Below are positions 39,489 through 50,700 of a stretch of 64,000 nt of DNA, piece after piece (position 1 is the stretch's first letter; each line of letters starts with the position of its first letter). The stretch spans positions 1,116,001-1,180,000 of the forward strand of contig JAMXDE010000016.1 of assembly GCA_026770025.1 (NCBI GenBank), given 5' to 3'. This DNA comes from Craspedostauros australis (Eukaryota; Bacillariophyta; Bacillariophyceae; Mastogloiales; Achnanthaceae). A model generated the notes under the pieces. The model had not been told where the DNA came from. It worked only from the letters and a program-made list of their open reading frames with translations, and made no database searches. Position numbers and translations under genes: made by a program.

Positions 39489-40363
39489 TGTCAGGAATCG
39501 GGTGTTATGAAACACGTGATTGCCGCACCTCCCAGGAGTATTTGGAGTCAAGTGTTGTGAAACACTAAATTACCGCACCTCCCGATGTGACATTATGAGC
39601 ATCAAAATGTGAGGTACATGATGAGGCGAAGGCTGTCCTGAGACGAATGGCGAATGACAAGTGTGGATTGAATGGTGATGACTGTGAAGGGTAATGCAAA
39701 CATCCAATACACAGTTGCATGTCACACGGGGCTGCAATGATGCACTCGTGACCACCATCAGGTACAAGCGAATACAGCCCTCACGTAATGACGAACAAAG
39801 AACCGAGGAGTCGGAATATCCCATTACCACGAAGTACAAAAAGGACCGTGAGAGAACTCTCCGGTGATAATGGATGAAGCTGGTAACGAACCAGCGAAAT
39901 GCAAGTGGTAAGGGATGTCTGCCTCAACACGAGACATCGTGTGAGAAATCGTGAGAACAACGGTTCAACCGTGAGAACAGTTGTGTCTCTTGTGTTTTGT
40001 GAAAAACACGAAGATGATGATCCGACTGAGTGAAACGAGTCGGTAACGCCTGTGAATCAATGATGTCTATGCTGACAAAACTATTGGTAGAGGGCAGGAG
40101 ATGGAATATCTGAGATGCATGATGAGATGCACCAATACTACAAGATGAGATGTACATGGAGTACATGCTGCATGACATGATGAAGCAGGAGGACAGCACT
40201 GCATGAGCAAGGGCAAGACTGTGTGCTACTGTGAATTATGTATGCTTTGGCAAATGGAGTTGAAAGTGATGAAGATGTTGTACTCACAGTTCCAACAATG
40301 CAATAACATGAATAGGTAACCAGAGACTACTACTAGAGACTGGGGTACCCCGGATTTCCAACA
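39489..40363 (+). mobile_element. 3' LTR of copia family B
   Basis: 875 bp starting TGTCAGGAATCG after the polypurine tract and ending GGATTTCCAACA. It is inverted relative to the LTRs at 8678-9467 and 9565-10058, to which it is homologous. Its right end sits exactly at the left edge of duplicated block B. Confidence 0.85.
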
Positions 40364-42567
40364 GATGATGATGGCGTTGCGTTGCGTTGCGTTGTGCCGT
40401 GCCTTTGGAGAGTGTGGTGGCGTTCCTTGCATCGCCAAGGTTCATTCGGATCTCTTGTGATTGTAGTAAACTTGGTTTTATGATTACTTGACTGAGGTGC
40501 GATGCAGAGCTCAGTTTGTTATTACGGTGTAGTGGGTGGCACTAGTAAAACATCCACGATGGGTGCATGCCTTGTCTTGCGACGGCTTGGACAATCCTTT
40601 GAGAAGGTTACTCAAACGCTTGAGAAGGTTGTGTCTTGTCGAGCGGTCGCCATAGATAGTTGCATAGACGCATGTGATTGGATGCTGGCCTGCATGTGCG
40701 ACTTCAAGGACGCGGTCTCAAAAGTGACCCTCCGTTGGAGGATGTGTGTTGTCTTGGAACACCGATGATGTGGTCGAAAAAGTGTGATGGTTGTTTTTGG
40801 CGCGAACTGGCCAATTGGTATCTTGTTGTTCGTCTTCAGTCCCGCCTGCAGTCACGATCGTGAAACGAGGGTGCTCACAAAATGGACTGATGGTTGACAC
40901 AAACCCGATTCCGACAGGATCTCATGATTCTGTCTCAACGTTGACCACAATGGAAACATTGAGGGAAGGGTCTCCATGACGGCATCAACAACAGCATCAA
41001 CAGCTGCGCATCTATCAGCACCTTTGCTATCTGCCTTTGCAAAAGAGACAACTGCAATCAGCATTTGGCAACAAGAATCGGAGAGACAAGAGCAACGAAT
41101 AGTGCGCTACCAATCACACGCTCAGAGGACGTCGCAATCAGGATCATTTCATTCACCTCACGTCAAGCCATGCCTTGGATGTTTCGAATCATCATCGTCG
41201 TTGTGGCCATCACCGTCTGATTCTGTGCAGCCCAATTCTCCTTCCCGCCATCCACAGCACCATGTGCCTCCAATGCAGCCATCATGGGATACAGCGCCAT
41301 CACAGATCTCAACGCGGACATGGTCACGGAGGTTGATCGCGTCATTGCCGGAGGTGCCCCGTCGAAACATCCCCGTCTCGACATGCACCGAGCAGACCAG
41401 CTATGACACGATCATCTCTGTGTACGACGGCGCATGCAGAGTGCTGTCCTGCATCGCGTCTGGTGACGACAACGGCATGTGCGAGTTTTTCACCACCACC
41501 AGCCAGGCGGAGTGGAGAACGACCAAGGGCACCATGTACCACATCCGCGTGAGCGGATTCCAGGAGCTGCGTGGCACGTTCGGCGTGTTCGCCACAACCG
41601 GCGATGCGGCGCCGGACAAAGACAAATGCGAAGACGCCATCAACCTCCGCACGGACGGCTCCGTCATGTTTGGTTCCACCATCGCAGGCGACTTTGAAGG
41701 GGCGAGGGATTGCATCGGAGGTGTGCACTCTTCGTTGGATGTTTGGTACCGCGTCGTCGGATCCGGCGACAGGATGACCGTCTCGACATGCTCTGCGGCC
41801 ACCAACTTCGACACTGTGCTGTCCGTGTATATTTCACGAAGCAAGAGTTGCAACGACCTGCAGTGCGTCGCGGGTGACTATGACGATGGCGCATGCAGCA
41901 ACACGGCCGCAAGTGCGCTGACTTGGGACACTGAACGGGATGTGACGTACTTCGTCCGTGTCAGTGGATTCGGCGATGACACGGGCAACTTCGGCATCCG
42001 TGTTGCGAAAACGGGCAGCCCAACCGTGACATCGAGACCCACTCGACCACCGAACCTCTCGCCGTCCGGCATGATCCCAACTGGCAACAAGTCTCTCAAG
42101 ACCAGCAAGAGTGGCCCGAGCACGAGCAAAGGATCGAAGAGTGACAAGAGCGACAAGAGCTCAAAAGGTAGCGGCAGCAGCCCCAGTAGTCCGAGCGGTC
42201 CGAGTGCCAGTAGCGACGACACGAGAACTGGAAACGGTCCAAGGGAGACCCTGAGCGATACTGCAAATACTGCTGCCGACAGCATCCAGTCTGGGGTTGA
42301 GGAGGAAAAGCCAGTGCTGGACGGATACCACACAAAGACCAAGTGGGCTGGCCAACGTTTCGGTGCCGCTCAGCGATCTGATGAGCTTGAACAACAATTT
42401 CACACCTAATTGTGGCATACACATATGCTTACTCGCACGGATGATGTGCTTGCTATTCTCCGCTGGTCGAATGTAAATAGAGCGATAGCACTGGTATTCA
42501 AGCACATGGTGTTTCAGCTGTCGACAGGTGGTGTGGAGATGTTGGTGCACCGGTTCTCTATGAAAGT
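40364..42567. repeat. Segmental duplication, copy B, left part
   Basis: Direct repeat of 2750-4981. The left edge is cut by the family-B LTR; the right edge is the TGAAAGT heptamer at 42561-42567, which recurs at 50710-50716 and at the junction in copy A (4975-4981). Confidence 0.85.
40976..42409 (+). CDS. Secreted-type protein with two PPC-like repeats (copy B; N-terminus doubtful)
   Basis: 477 residues, the paralogue of the gene at 3373-4884. The first 141 residues are identical in both copies; after that, scattered replacements occur (for example N to S, S to F, N to K, AY to TN, D to Y), and one SDKSDK unit of the Lys/Ser linker is missing. It ends in FHT-stop, where copy A reads on. The same interrupted signal-peptide-like frame lies upstream of the repeats (from 41170). 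The repeat pattern VSTC, DT-SVY, RVSGF suggests an extracellular beta-sandwich protein of unknown role. Confidence 0.5.
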   Translation: MTASTTASTAAHLSAPLLSAFAKETTAISIWQQESERQEQRIVRYQSHAQRTSQSGSFHSPHVKPCLGCFESSSSLWPSPSDSVQPNSPSRHPQHHVPPMQPSWDTAPSQISTRTWSRRLIASLPEVPRRNIPVSTCTEQTSYDTIISVYDGACRVLSCIASGDDNGMCEFFTTTSQAEWRTTKGTMYHIRVSGFQELRGTFGVFATTGDAAPDKDKCEDAINLRTDGSVMFGSTIAGDFEGARDCIGGVHSSLDVWYRVVGSGDRMTVSTCSAATNFDTVLSVYISRSKSCNDLQCVAGDYDDGACSNTAASALTWDTERDVTYFVRVSGFGDDTGNFGIRVAKTGSPTVTSRPTRPPNLSPSGMIPTGNKSLKTSKSGPSTSKGSKSDKSDKSSKGSGSSPSSPSGPSASSDDTRTGNGPRETLSDTANTAADSIQSGVEEEKPVLDGYHTKTKWAGQRFGAAQRSDELEQQFHT

Positions 42568-42603
42568 GTCAACACAGCTGAGTTTCCTCGAACGATGTGG
42601 CGT

Positions 42604-44136
42604 TTACTCCGAAGGACTCTGCGCCGTGCTCGATGATGTCTTGTTCAACCTATGCCCGTTTGGTGTGAAACACTCATAATCTTTAGAGAAGGATCCGTTT
42701 GACGTTCCGTATTGCCCTGTGCCAACCACGGAGAACATGACTTTAATCCTTCGATATGTCTTGCAATCCCCTCCCAGCTTGCCATCGCATCCGCTCCTGA
42801 TGTACCTTCCCAAAGCTTCTCCCATGTCTTCTTTTCTGTCTATGATTTCCTGTATCAGATTTGGGCAATCGCGCGCGTCATCGATACAGAACACAATTCG
42901 AACAGGGTCAGGTTTTGCTCGAGATCCATCACTTGCTCTGGGCTCCATCCAGTCATTCATCGCTTTCATGATGACACGGAGGGCCATCGGATTTTCTTCG
43001 ATGGCTTTATCCAAAAGAGCCTTGAGCTTTTCTTCACATTCTTCTGATTGTTGCCGTGAGTTAACATCCGAAGATATGTCCTTGTCTGCCGTAGTGACGA
43101 TGCTGATGACGCACCATCGCAAAAATGCATTCGCAGCAAGTTCAGTTGTCCTACCGCTCCCGCTTCCACTTGTGTAGACGAAGACTTGGTTGTCGATGTA
43201 CTCCAAACTCTGTCTGTGGAGGACGACTTCGTGCGACTGCCAACCATCACTTCCATCGTGATGAAACTTCGGATTGCCCATGAAGAATGACGGACAGCGA
43301 TAGTCGCGGTCATGCGCGACCGTGTCGACATGTGAAATCTGAAAGGCACTGAGTTCATTCAGGATGAACTTACGGAGCGTCTGTTCGTCATGCCATGCCA
43401 TGCGCAGCTCCTTGATATGCCGCCAGACATAGTCCGCGTTGATGTACCATGAGTCGATACATGGCCGTTGGAAGAGTGTCTTGTCGGCGAGCCATCGTCC
43501 GAGTGGATTTGTCTCATCGGAAAGCCATGTACGTGCGAAACTCTGCAATTCGGAGGGTGTGGACAAATCATCCTTTACGAGTTTGATGATGTTCTTCCTG
43601 GTCGCGATCAGCGGGTCCCAAAGTGCGCCCGTGGGCTCTCCCGACTTCAGCACACTCCGATTGAGCATGTCCTTGACATCTTCATTGCTGGTATTGCGTT
43701 TCCAGAATTTGTATGCTCTGAAGGTGCTCTCATACTCGCTGATATCCGTTGGAATTGTGGGTGCGGCTTGCGCCTCATCTGTTTCGTCGTTGGTGTCACG
43801 AATCTCCGCATCGTTGTCGGGGTTGCCTTTGGTTCCGTCTCCAGTGGCCAGCAACAGGCAAAAGCCGGAACCATGGAACGTTCGGCGTTGATGCTGTTGC
43901 TGTTGCAGTTGTACTTGGTGTTGATTGAGGAGAATGTGATGGTTCGTTGGCGTTGGTGGTGACAAGGGAGATGGTGCGGAAGACATCGGAGCGATGGAGC
44001 GGGAGGCGAAGGACGGTAACAGCCACGGGTGTGGGGCAATGAATGCCATCACGGGGCTCATCCTGGTCATCGTTCTCGCACGCATCGCCATCGCCATTCC
44101 CTTTGCTTTCGGGATGAGAGAAGCGAGATGGCTCAT
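42604..44136 (-). CDS. P-loop NTPase-like protein, possibly Crinkler/RHS-type
   Basis: 510 residues from the ATG at 44136 (the frame is open further upstream, without ATG). The N-terminus is basic, then Pro/Gln-rich, possibly an organelle presequence. The main body (about 140-510) holds a Walker-A-like VFVYTSGSGSGRTTEL, with Arg where Lys is usual, a Walker-B-like RIVFCIDDARDCPNL, and a sensor-like VMFSVVGTGQYG. This spacing, with an SFFMGNPKF segment before the P-loop, recalls the NTPase part of Crinkler and trypanosome RHS proteins, but the match is from memory and weak. Function unknown. It is divergent from RFC with 686 bp between starts. Confidence 0.55.
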   Translation of the reverse strand: MSHLASLIPKAKGMAMAMRARTMTRMSPVMAFIAPHPWLLPSFASRSIAPMSSAPSPLSPPTPTNHHILLNQHQVQLQQQQHQRRTFHGSGFCLLLATGDGTKGNPDNDAEIRDTNDETDEAQAAPTIPTDISEYESTFRAYKFWKRNTSNEDVKDMLNRSVLKSGEPTGALWDPLIATRKNIIKLVKDDLSTPSELQSFARTWLSDETNPLGRWLADKTLFQRPCIDSWYINADYVWRHIKELRMAWHDEQTLRKFILNELSAFQISHVDTVAHDRDYRCPSFFMGNPKFHHDGSDGWQSHEVVLHRQSLEYIDNQVFVYTSGSGSGRTTELAANAFLRWCVISIVTTADKDISSDVNSRQQSEECEEKLKALLDKAIEENPMALRVIMKAMNDWMEPRASDGSRAKPDPVRIVFCIDDARDCPNLIQEIIDRKEDMGEALGRYIRSGCDGKLGGDCKTYRRIKVMFSVVGTGQYGTSNGSFSKDYECFTPNGHRLNKTSSSTAQSPSE

Positions 44137-44822
44137 GGTGGTGGATCCTTTGCGATCGTGTTCGTATTCGCAATTCTGGGTTGATTGGTTGGTTCGTTGG
44201 TTGGACACAGGATTATGACAGGATCAATGGCTGAGCCCATTGTTGCTGAATCGGTGGACACAGATGTTCATGATCATACTCGTACATTCTGGTGGCTGCA
44301 CTCGTGTGTTGTTGACACGATGGAAATAGAGTAACACTCGGGAGATGAAACGATGGTCATCAACCATTCTCAGGTTTTGCTTTGCCCTCTCTTCGATGTT
44401 GGTGCAGTTTCCGGTTTTGTTGGGCATTCGTTTGTGTGCGTTTGTGTTTCGGCGCGTGTGTCAGAAGAATGAGAATCCGTGTCCGAGTTTTGATGTGTTT
44501 GGGACAGAACAACAACACAATTCCATCTTATTGTTTCTGCTCGAAATAAAATACGCAGGAAGGACCCAACACTTGCGTTGAGGACACGCTCAAATCTTCA
44601 CAAAACAACACGCCAACACCCACAACGTGACAAAATGACACCAACCACACCCAACCACGCTCCCACAATCAACACAAAAACAAGAACGTAGGACTACCGA
44701 CGCCCACCAAACCAAGCTTCCTTGGACGGTGTAAGAGTACCCTCCACGTACGAGCCACTCTCGAAGTAGTCACCCTCATCACCCACTGAAGCGACGCACA
44801 AGCGGTGGTCTCAGAAGCAATC
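44137..44822. promoter_or_regulatory. Shared upstream region of two divergent genes
   Basis: Intergenic sequence between the NTPase-like gene (-) and RFC (+), with an AC-rich, T-poor stretch at about 44590-44700 directly before RFC. No ORF supported; a bidirectional promoter is inferred only from the arrangement. Confidence 0.4.
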
Positions 44823-46050
44823 ATGTCCACCCAATCGCAGAAGAAAGGAGGCTTGAAGCCATCATCGCACACGCCATGGATCGAGAAGTACAGACCGCAG
44901 AAGCTAAAGGGAATCGTCGGCAATGAGGAGACCCTGGTGCGGTTGCAGGCGATCGCGGATGACGGGAACGTGCCGAACCTCATTCTGTCTGGTCCGCCCG
45001 GAACTGGAAAGACGACGAGCGTGCATGCATTGGCGCGTGAGCTGCTGGGTGACAGCTACAAGACTGCGGTGCTGGAGCTGAACGCCTCCGATTCGAGAGG
45101 CATTGATGTGGTGCGCAACAACATCAAGTCGTTCGCCATGAACAAGGTCACGTTGCCACCGCGGAGGCACAAGATCGTGATCCTGGATGAGGCGGACAGC
45201 ATGACAACTGCAGCGCAGCAGGCGTTGCGACGAACGATGGAGATCTACTCGAATTCAACGCGGTTCTGCTTGGCGTGCAACGTGAGCACGAAGATCATCG
45301 AGGCCATCCAGTCCAGAGCTGCGATTCTGCGGTACTCCCGGCTGGGCCAGGATCAGATCAAGGCCAATCTTCTGCGGGTATGCAAGGCGGAAGATATCAA
45401 TTACACTGACGATGGTGAGTAGTTGTCTACTTGTGTGGCATTGTGTATTTTGTGCAGTGGTTTGATTGAGACTGATGGTGTGCTCTGTTGTTTTACTTAA
45501 TATTGCCTCCAATGGCATCATCCACGGATTCTCACTCCTCTCTATCGGATGCTTTCCTTTGGTGGCCTTGGATAATGGATACCGGGATACACACTCCGCA
45601 GGACTCGACGCCATCCTCTTCACTGCCGAAGGTGACATGCGGCACGCGCTGAACAACCTGCAGGCCTCACATTCGCTGGCGAAGTTCACGAAGGATGGAT
45701 CAGGGGTTGTGGATCAGAAGACGGTATTCCAGGTCTGTGATCAGCCGCATCCCAACATCGTGCGCAGCGTGATCGATTTCGCCTACAAAAACGACATAGA
45801 CAATGCAATTGAGAATCTCCGGATGCTGTACGATCAGGGATATTCATCATCCGATTTGATCGGGACGTTGTTCAAGGTGACGAAGGCGCACGCGACGATG
45901 TCAGAGGGTACCAAGTTGGAGTTCCTGCGTGAAATAGGGTTCACGCACATGCGCATTTCCAACGGTGTGGACAGTCTGCTACAGTTGCTGGGGTTGGTGT
46001 CGCGGCTGTGTCAGGTGATGGAGAAGGAGCAGAAGCAGCAGCAACAGTAG
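44823..46050 (+). CDS. RFC2: Replication factor C small subunit (human RFC2/yeast Rfc4 type), two exons
   Basis: Exons 44823-45414 and 45602-46050 join to 346 residues, the usual length. RFC loads the PCNA sliding clamp at primer ends. Visible motifs: RFC box EKYRP (21-25), Walker [10 protein letters not shown] (57-65), [12 protein letters not shown] (84-95), Walker B ILDEAD (120-125), the trans-acting Arg motif as QSRAA (163-167, usually SRC), and [16 protein letters not shown] in exon 2. The sequence follows yeast Rfc4 along its whole length. The intron (45415-45601, 187 bp) has GTGAGT and CAG ends and falls inside the Gly codon of DDGLDA. Downstream, [13 protein letters not shown] is the family C-terminal collar. 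The tail is Gln/Lys-rich. Confidence 0.95.
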
Positions 46051-47328
46051 CGGTGGCGGTTGGAGCGTGATTTGTCGCCGTCCAAGCCTTGCCATGTTGG
46101 ATGGGATACTTCAAGGATCAGTCGTAGCATGTAGCATTGCCACGGCGCGAACAATCGACTAGGAGCGATGTTGGACGGGATGGTCGCAAACGCGGAGATC
46201 AAGATGAATAGGATTGGAGTCAAGCCAGGATATTTGTTGGGAATAAGATGTGCGTTACAGCTGTCTCTTTCTCTTGTTTGATGATGCCAGGAACGCGGAC
46301 ATTCAACGATCTAATGTCTGCATTCGACTTGCACTCTTTGAGCCAGCATGCAGAGGCAAGGGACTACTCTCGTCTCTCTAGACTGTTTGCGCTTCCCTCC
46401 GAAAGATGGGCAACAATCTCGCACAAGAACGCGACACCCCCACCAACACTCTCTCTCGCGAACACGGAAACCCAAAAAATGACAACAAGGACGAAGTTCG
46501 CCGTTTTGTGGGAGGAAATATGGATGTGCGACATCGTGACTCGAGTTCCATTTAACGCATCGAAAGATGAGACAGACAAATGGGACACCATTAGATTCCA
46601 TTTCCATTCGTTTTATTCCCGAACGACCGAACACTTGTGATTGCGACTCGTGGAAGGAACATACAAGCGCACCAACAACGCAGCCCCCGCTCTGTGCAGT
46701 GTGCACGCAACAACGATTGACAGAAGTGGCGGCGCGATACTTCCAAGACAGACGCAAACACACACAGACAAACAGAGAGAGAGAGGGAAAACAACGAAAA
46801 TCCGCGGAGATAGAGCAAAAGGCGCGAGTGAGGCGAGGAACACCACAGGAACCCGGCAAGGACGGGAACACAACAGCAACATCATCACTTCTCCCGGGAT
46901 TCCGTTTGGGTTTGTGCCCCACGTCGGAGTTGACGCCCCCATCTCATCCCGATTCACTTCATCTCCTCTCCTCCTTGCATCCGCATTTGCATTGTTTGGG
47001 TTCTTGGGCAACAACCATTCGCAGATCAGCAATCGCAATAGCATCAGCGTTTGGAACAGGGAAGGCAACAAGCCATCCAGTTATAATTTGATGGTCAATC
47101 GCACGATCGCATTGATCGACGTCGGAGACTGCGACCATCCACGAAGAGTTTGGCTCTGCATCCGCGTTCATAATCGCCACCATCGCCCTTGGGTCCACCG
47201 GTGAGAGAGAGTGAAGAGACCAGCAGCTGAGCGCAATTGGGTACTCTATTATACTCCACCAGACAACAACAACAACAACAACAACAACAAGAATAGGAAC
47301 AGGAAGCGAAAGAACGAAGTGAAGCAAG
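46051..47328. other. Intergenic and 5' leader, no gene seen
   Basis: 1.28 kb between RFC and the IQ/coiled-coil gene. Several overlapping ORFs on both strands lack conserved features. A purine-rich GAGAGAGAGGG tract (46773-46790) and an (ACA)n microsatellite (47265-47291) just upstream of the next ATG are visible. Confidence 0.5.
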
Positions 47329-50300
47329 ATGGCAAGCAAGACAAACAGCCGGCTTCCGCCAAGCGGTACCCGCTCCAAGGCGCATGCACCAGCAACTCCG
47401 CAGACCCCGTCCAGACGTCGCGTATCCGGCAGTCTGTCCAACCGATTCGCCATGTTCGAGAAGATGGGCAACTCCCCCACTCCCACGCAGCCCTCCACTG
47501 CGATGAGCGCTCCCGTCGGTGGGCCCAACACCAGAAGCAAGTTCGGTCCTGGCCCCAAGACGCCGGTGCCTTCCTCCGTCTCCTCCAAGAGCGAGTTCGT
47601 TTCTCCCCTCTACGGCACCAAGTCGCCCTCCTTCCGCAAGCTGCAGAATCAGCACCAGCCACAGCAACAACAACAGCAGCAACTGAAGCAACGGCACTCC
47701 ATGTCAAGGTCCATCGCCGCCATCCCCACTCCGCCGGTGTCTGCCAAGTCGTCGCGTCCATCCCTCGGCGCCCACTTCCTCAAGTCGTCACAGACCAAAC
47801 GCGCAAGCCTCAGCAGGAGCGGCAGCAGAAGCGGCAACAGCTTCCACGGAGACGGCGACAATGACGCGGACGGCGACGCCTCCACCGTCTTCACGACGCA
47901 AACGCGTCAGGAGAGTCGCCAGAAGCTTGCTCAGTCCCTGCAGGCGATGGAACGCATGGCGGCAGCCCTGCAGGATCGCAAGAAGGAGGCGGTGGACATG
48001 TTTGACAATAACAACAACAGCAGCCACGCATCGGCGTCGTCTCTCATGCTCGACAGCAACGACGGCAATCAGGTCGTGCTCATTGGTCAGCCCGACATTG
48101 CGGCAACTTCACCGTCCCACAATTTCGCGAGCAGCGGCACTCGTCGCAGCATCACCATGAACAACAGCATGAACAGCAGCGGCCATGCCCCCAAGCAACC
48201 TCCGCCAAGTCGGCGACCGTCGTCCGTGACGCCAACGAGACAGCGATCGACCATGCACAAACGCAACTCCTCCATCACTCTGCCCGGTCCACCGCTCTCC
48301 CTCAACGACGAGACCACGCTCACCAAGGTGCAGACGCTCATGGCCAAGATGCAGGCCAGCCAGTCCAAGATACAGATGGGCGGCGAGAGCTCATCTCAGC
48401 TTTCCATGCGCAAGTACAGCGCGCACGATGACGCGAAGGTCGACGATCAAAGCGATGACACGTCCACGCGCAGCCCGCGTCCGCCCACCAACGCGGCAGA
48501 TGCAACCCGCAGCAATCGATCGCTCACTGATCTCCTCCAGCTGTCCAGCCACTCCGTCCAGAGCTTCGCAACTCCATCCAACGGAAACAACAAGAAGATC
48601 AGCCTCGACACGCATTTCATGAAGCAAAATATCAACAGGCTCGACTTGGCCAACAGCAACGACGACGACGACGATTCCTGCAACGTCACCGTCATCACGA
48701 GAGAAGATATCAAGACGGAAATGTCGCGCGTCCAAGACGAGATGGAGGAACTGCAGCGCATGATCGAACGAGCGCAATCGCAGCAGGATTCTGTCCGGGA
48801 TTTTGCTGAATTTCTCGCCATGCGTGATAGCCTAGAGGACGAAAACGACAATAATAACAACGTGAGCACGCTATCCTTTGATGGTTTCAACGTCGCAAAC
48901 ACTGCCAATGCGGCCGCTCTCGCAACAGCAGATCAGCAGGAATACATTGAGGAAATCATTGAGGATGACGACGACGATGATGCATACACGGAAGAGATTG
49001 TTGAAGATGATGATCGCCACGATACCATTACGGAAGAAGATGAGCAGTCCAACCTTCAACGCGACGGCGTGGCGAAAGCAGCTTCGCCGGTACAATCACC
49101 AAAGGTTCCAGTGCCAGTGCCATCCACTGTTAAGGTCACCAACGCGGAACCCGTTGTCAAGCAGAACCACAAAAATCAACAGCAGCAGAAGGACACACAC
49201 AAAGCTGGATCAATGGGTGCAACAAAGCGAAACAGCGAAAAGAAATCCGCGCCACCATCACCATCCAAGGCCAGCTCCAAGCCTCGACCCAATTACAAAA
49301 TCACGCGCAAATCGCAAAACAAAAATTCAAATTTCTTGTCGGATAGCTCGAGTTACCTCGACCAGCTGCAGGAACGGTACTACAAGCCCCTCCCTGCCAC
49401 ATTCGCTCGCAACGCACCCGATTACAGCCATCTCAAGCCGGTGCCAGGTTCTTACATCTACCCGCGCGACATTTACTTCGAAAGATGCGAACAGACCGGT
49501 CTTCCGATGACGGAGGAGGATGGAACGCCAACTCCTGCCAGCGCCGAAGCGAGAGCAGCCGCGAAATTGCACAGAGAACGCACGCGCTCCATGACCAGCT
49601 TCTTTGCCACAATGCCACACTCCGATGACAAGTTCAAATTGAGCAAAAAGAAGGGGAGCCTGCACAAATCCAAATCGCGCAGCAGTGGCAAAAAGAAGAA
49701 AAAGAGCAAGGGCAAGACCAAGAACGGCGTTCATGAATATTCCTTCGGCAAGGTCAACGATCGTCACGTGTGGGCGGCCACGACGATTCAGGCGACGATG
49801 CGCCGCGTGCTGGTTGCGGCGTGGCGCCAGCGGCATCACAAGATCCACTCCTACATTCTCCGTACTTACAAGGAGTTCCGCAAATCGCAACGTCAAAAGG
49901 AATCCATCATGACTCAGACCAGGCTGGAGCAGGCGCAGATCAAGCAAGACATTCTCAAGGAGCACAACAAGAAGATGAAGAAGTATCTCCGGGCTCAGCG
50001 CGACATCAATAAGGCCAAGAACGCTGCCGAAACCACCATTCAGAAACTCAAGGACGACAACAAGAAGTTGCGCGCCAAACGCACCAAGCTGCGTGAGAAG
50101 ATCGGCATCATCACGGCCGAGAACGAGTCTTGCGAACGTGCCAACACGAAGATCCAGGGGCACATCAAGGAGCTCAAGTCCTTCATGATCAAGCTCGAGG
50201 AGGATCACGTCAAGCTCACAAAGTCCATCGAACGATGGAAGTCGGAGATCCTGCCCCAGCACAAGGAACAGCTGCAGGAGGAAATCCGCCAGGGTGAGCA

Positions 50301-50700
50301 CGAAAGCCGCATGCAGTCTCTGTATCGAGTCTGCATCCTCCGCGTCGCTTCGTCTGTCAAGGATCATCCCAACAAACGCGTGCGTCGCGAGTTCGGGAAG
50401 CACATTTCGGACCTTTGGAAGGAATGCGAGGCGGAGATTGATGCCGAGCTTTCGCCGCAAGAACAGGAAGACGAGATAGAACAATCGAAGGGTGAATCCA
50501 CTGTGCAGGATTCCCTTGCCAAAATCACGAAGGCAGGCAGCACATCCACGCAATCATCGACGGACCTCCAAGAGTACGATGACGGCGACATCAGCAGCGA
50601 AAGCAGCGTCGGGGATTCAACGTCATCAACAGGGCACGATCTGGTCCAAAGCACCATGCTGGGGGTGAACGCAACGATGTGGGGAAGCGAGAGGAAATAG
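47329..50700 (+). CDS. IQ-motif, coiled-coil protein, function unknown
   Basis: A 1,123-residue intron-free ORF from the ATG at 47329. The first about 700 residues are low-complexity (Ser, Gln, Asn, Asp/Glu runs), as in many diatom proteins. At about 683-760 a structured stretch (YKPLPATFARNAPDY, GSYIYPRDIYFERCEQTGLP) is followed by a basic KKKKKSKGK run, then one IQ calmodulin-binding motif (ATTIQATMRRVLVAAWRQR, about 816-834), then a long coiled coil (about 850-990, e.g. LKDDNKKLRAKRTKLREK, ANTKIQGHIKELKSFMIKLE) and an acidic Ser-rich tail. A cytoskeletal or centrosomal role is plausible but only by analogy. Its stop lies 10 bp before the duplicated sequence resumes. Confidence 0.8.
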   Translation: MASKTNSRLPPSGTRSKAHAPATPQTPSRRRVSGSLSNRFAMFEKMGNSPTPTQPSTAMSAPVGGPNTRSKFGPGPKTPVPSSVSSKSEFVSPLYGTKSPSFRKLQNQHQPQQQQQQQLKQRHSMSRSIAAIPTPPVSAKSSRPSLGAHFLKSSQTKRASLSRSGSRSGNSFHGDGDNDADGDASTVFTTQTRQESRQKLAQSLQAMERMAAALQDRKKEAVDMFDNNNNSSHASASSLMLDSNDGNQVVLIGQPDIAATSPSHNFASSGTRRSITMNNSMNSSGHAPKQPPPSRRPSSVTPTRQRSTMHKRNSSITLPGPPLSLNDETTLTKVQTLMAKMQASQSKIQMGGESSSQLSMRKYSAHDDAKVDDQSDDTSTRSPRPPTNAADATRSNRSLTDLLQLSSHSVQSFATPSNGNNKKISLDTHFMKQNINRLDLANSNDDDDDSCNVTVITREDIKTEMSRVQDEMEELQRMIERAQSQQDSVRDFAEFLAMRDSLEDENDNNNNVSTLSFDGFNVANTANAAALATADQQEYIEEIIEDDDDDDAYTEEIVEDDDRHDTITEEDEQSNLQRDGVAKAASPVQSPKVPVPVPSTVKVTNAEPVVKQNHKNQQQQKDTHKAGSMGATKRNSEKKSAPPSPSKASSKPRPNYKITRKSQNKNSNFLSDSSSYLDQLQERYYKPLPATFARNAPDYSHLKPVPGSYIYPRDIYFERCEQTGLPMTEEDGTPTPASAEARAAAKLHRERTRSMTSFFATMPHSDDKFKLSKKKGSLHKSKSRSSGKKKKKSKGKTKNGVHEYSFGKVNDRHVWAATTIQATMRRVLVAAWRQRHHKIHSYILRTYKEFRKSQRQKESIMTQTRLEQAQIKQDILKEHNKKMKKYLRAQRDINKAKNAAETTIQKLKDDNKKLRAKRTKLREKIGIITAENESCERANTKIQGHIKELKSFMIKLEEDHVKLTKSIERWKSEILPQHKEQLQEEIRQGEHESRMQSLYRVCILRVASSVKDHPNKRVRREFGKHISDLWKECEAEIDAELSPQEQEDEIEQSKGESTVQDSLAKITKAGSTSTQSSTDLQEYDDGDISSESSVGDSTSSTGHDLVQSTMLGVNATMWGSERK

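Noticed and set aside
46311..47204. Several overlapping ORFs of 130-200 residues on both strands
   Set aside because: None has a domain, targeting signal or a conserved look; the ORFs shadow one another in a region best read as intergenic.
49327..50553. A 408-residue minus-strand ORF
   Set aside because: Antisense to the IQ and coiled-coil region; Leu-rich composition is the complement of Lys/Glu-rich coding sequence.
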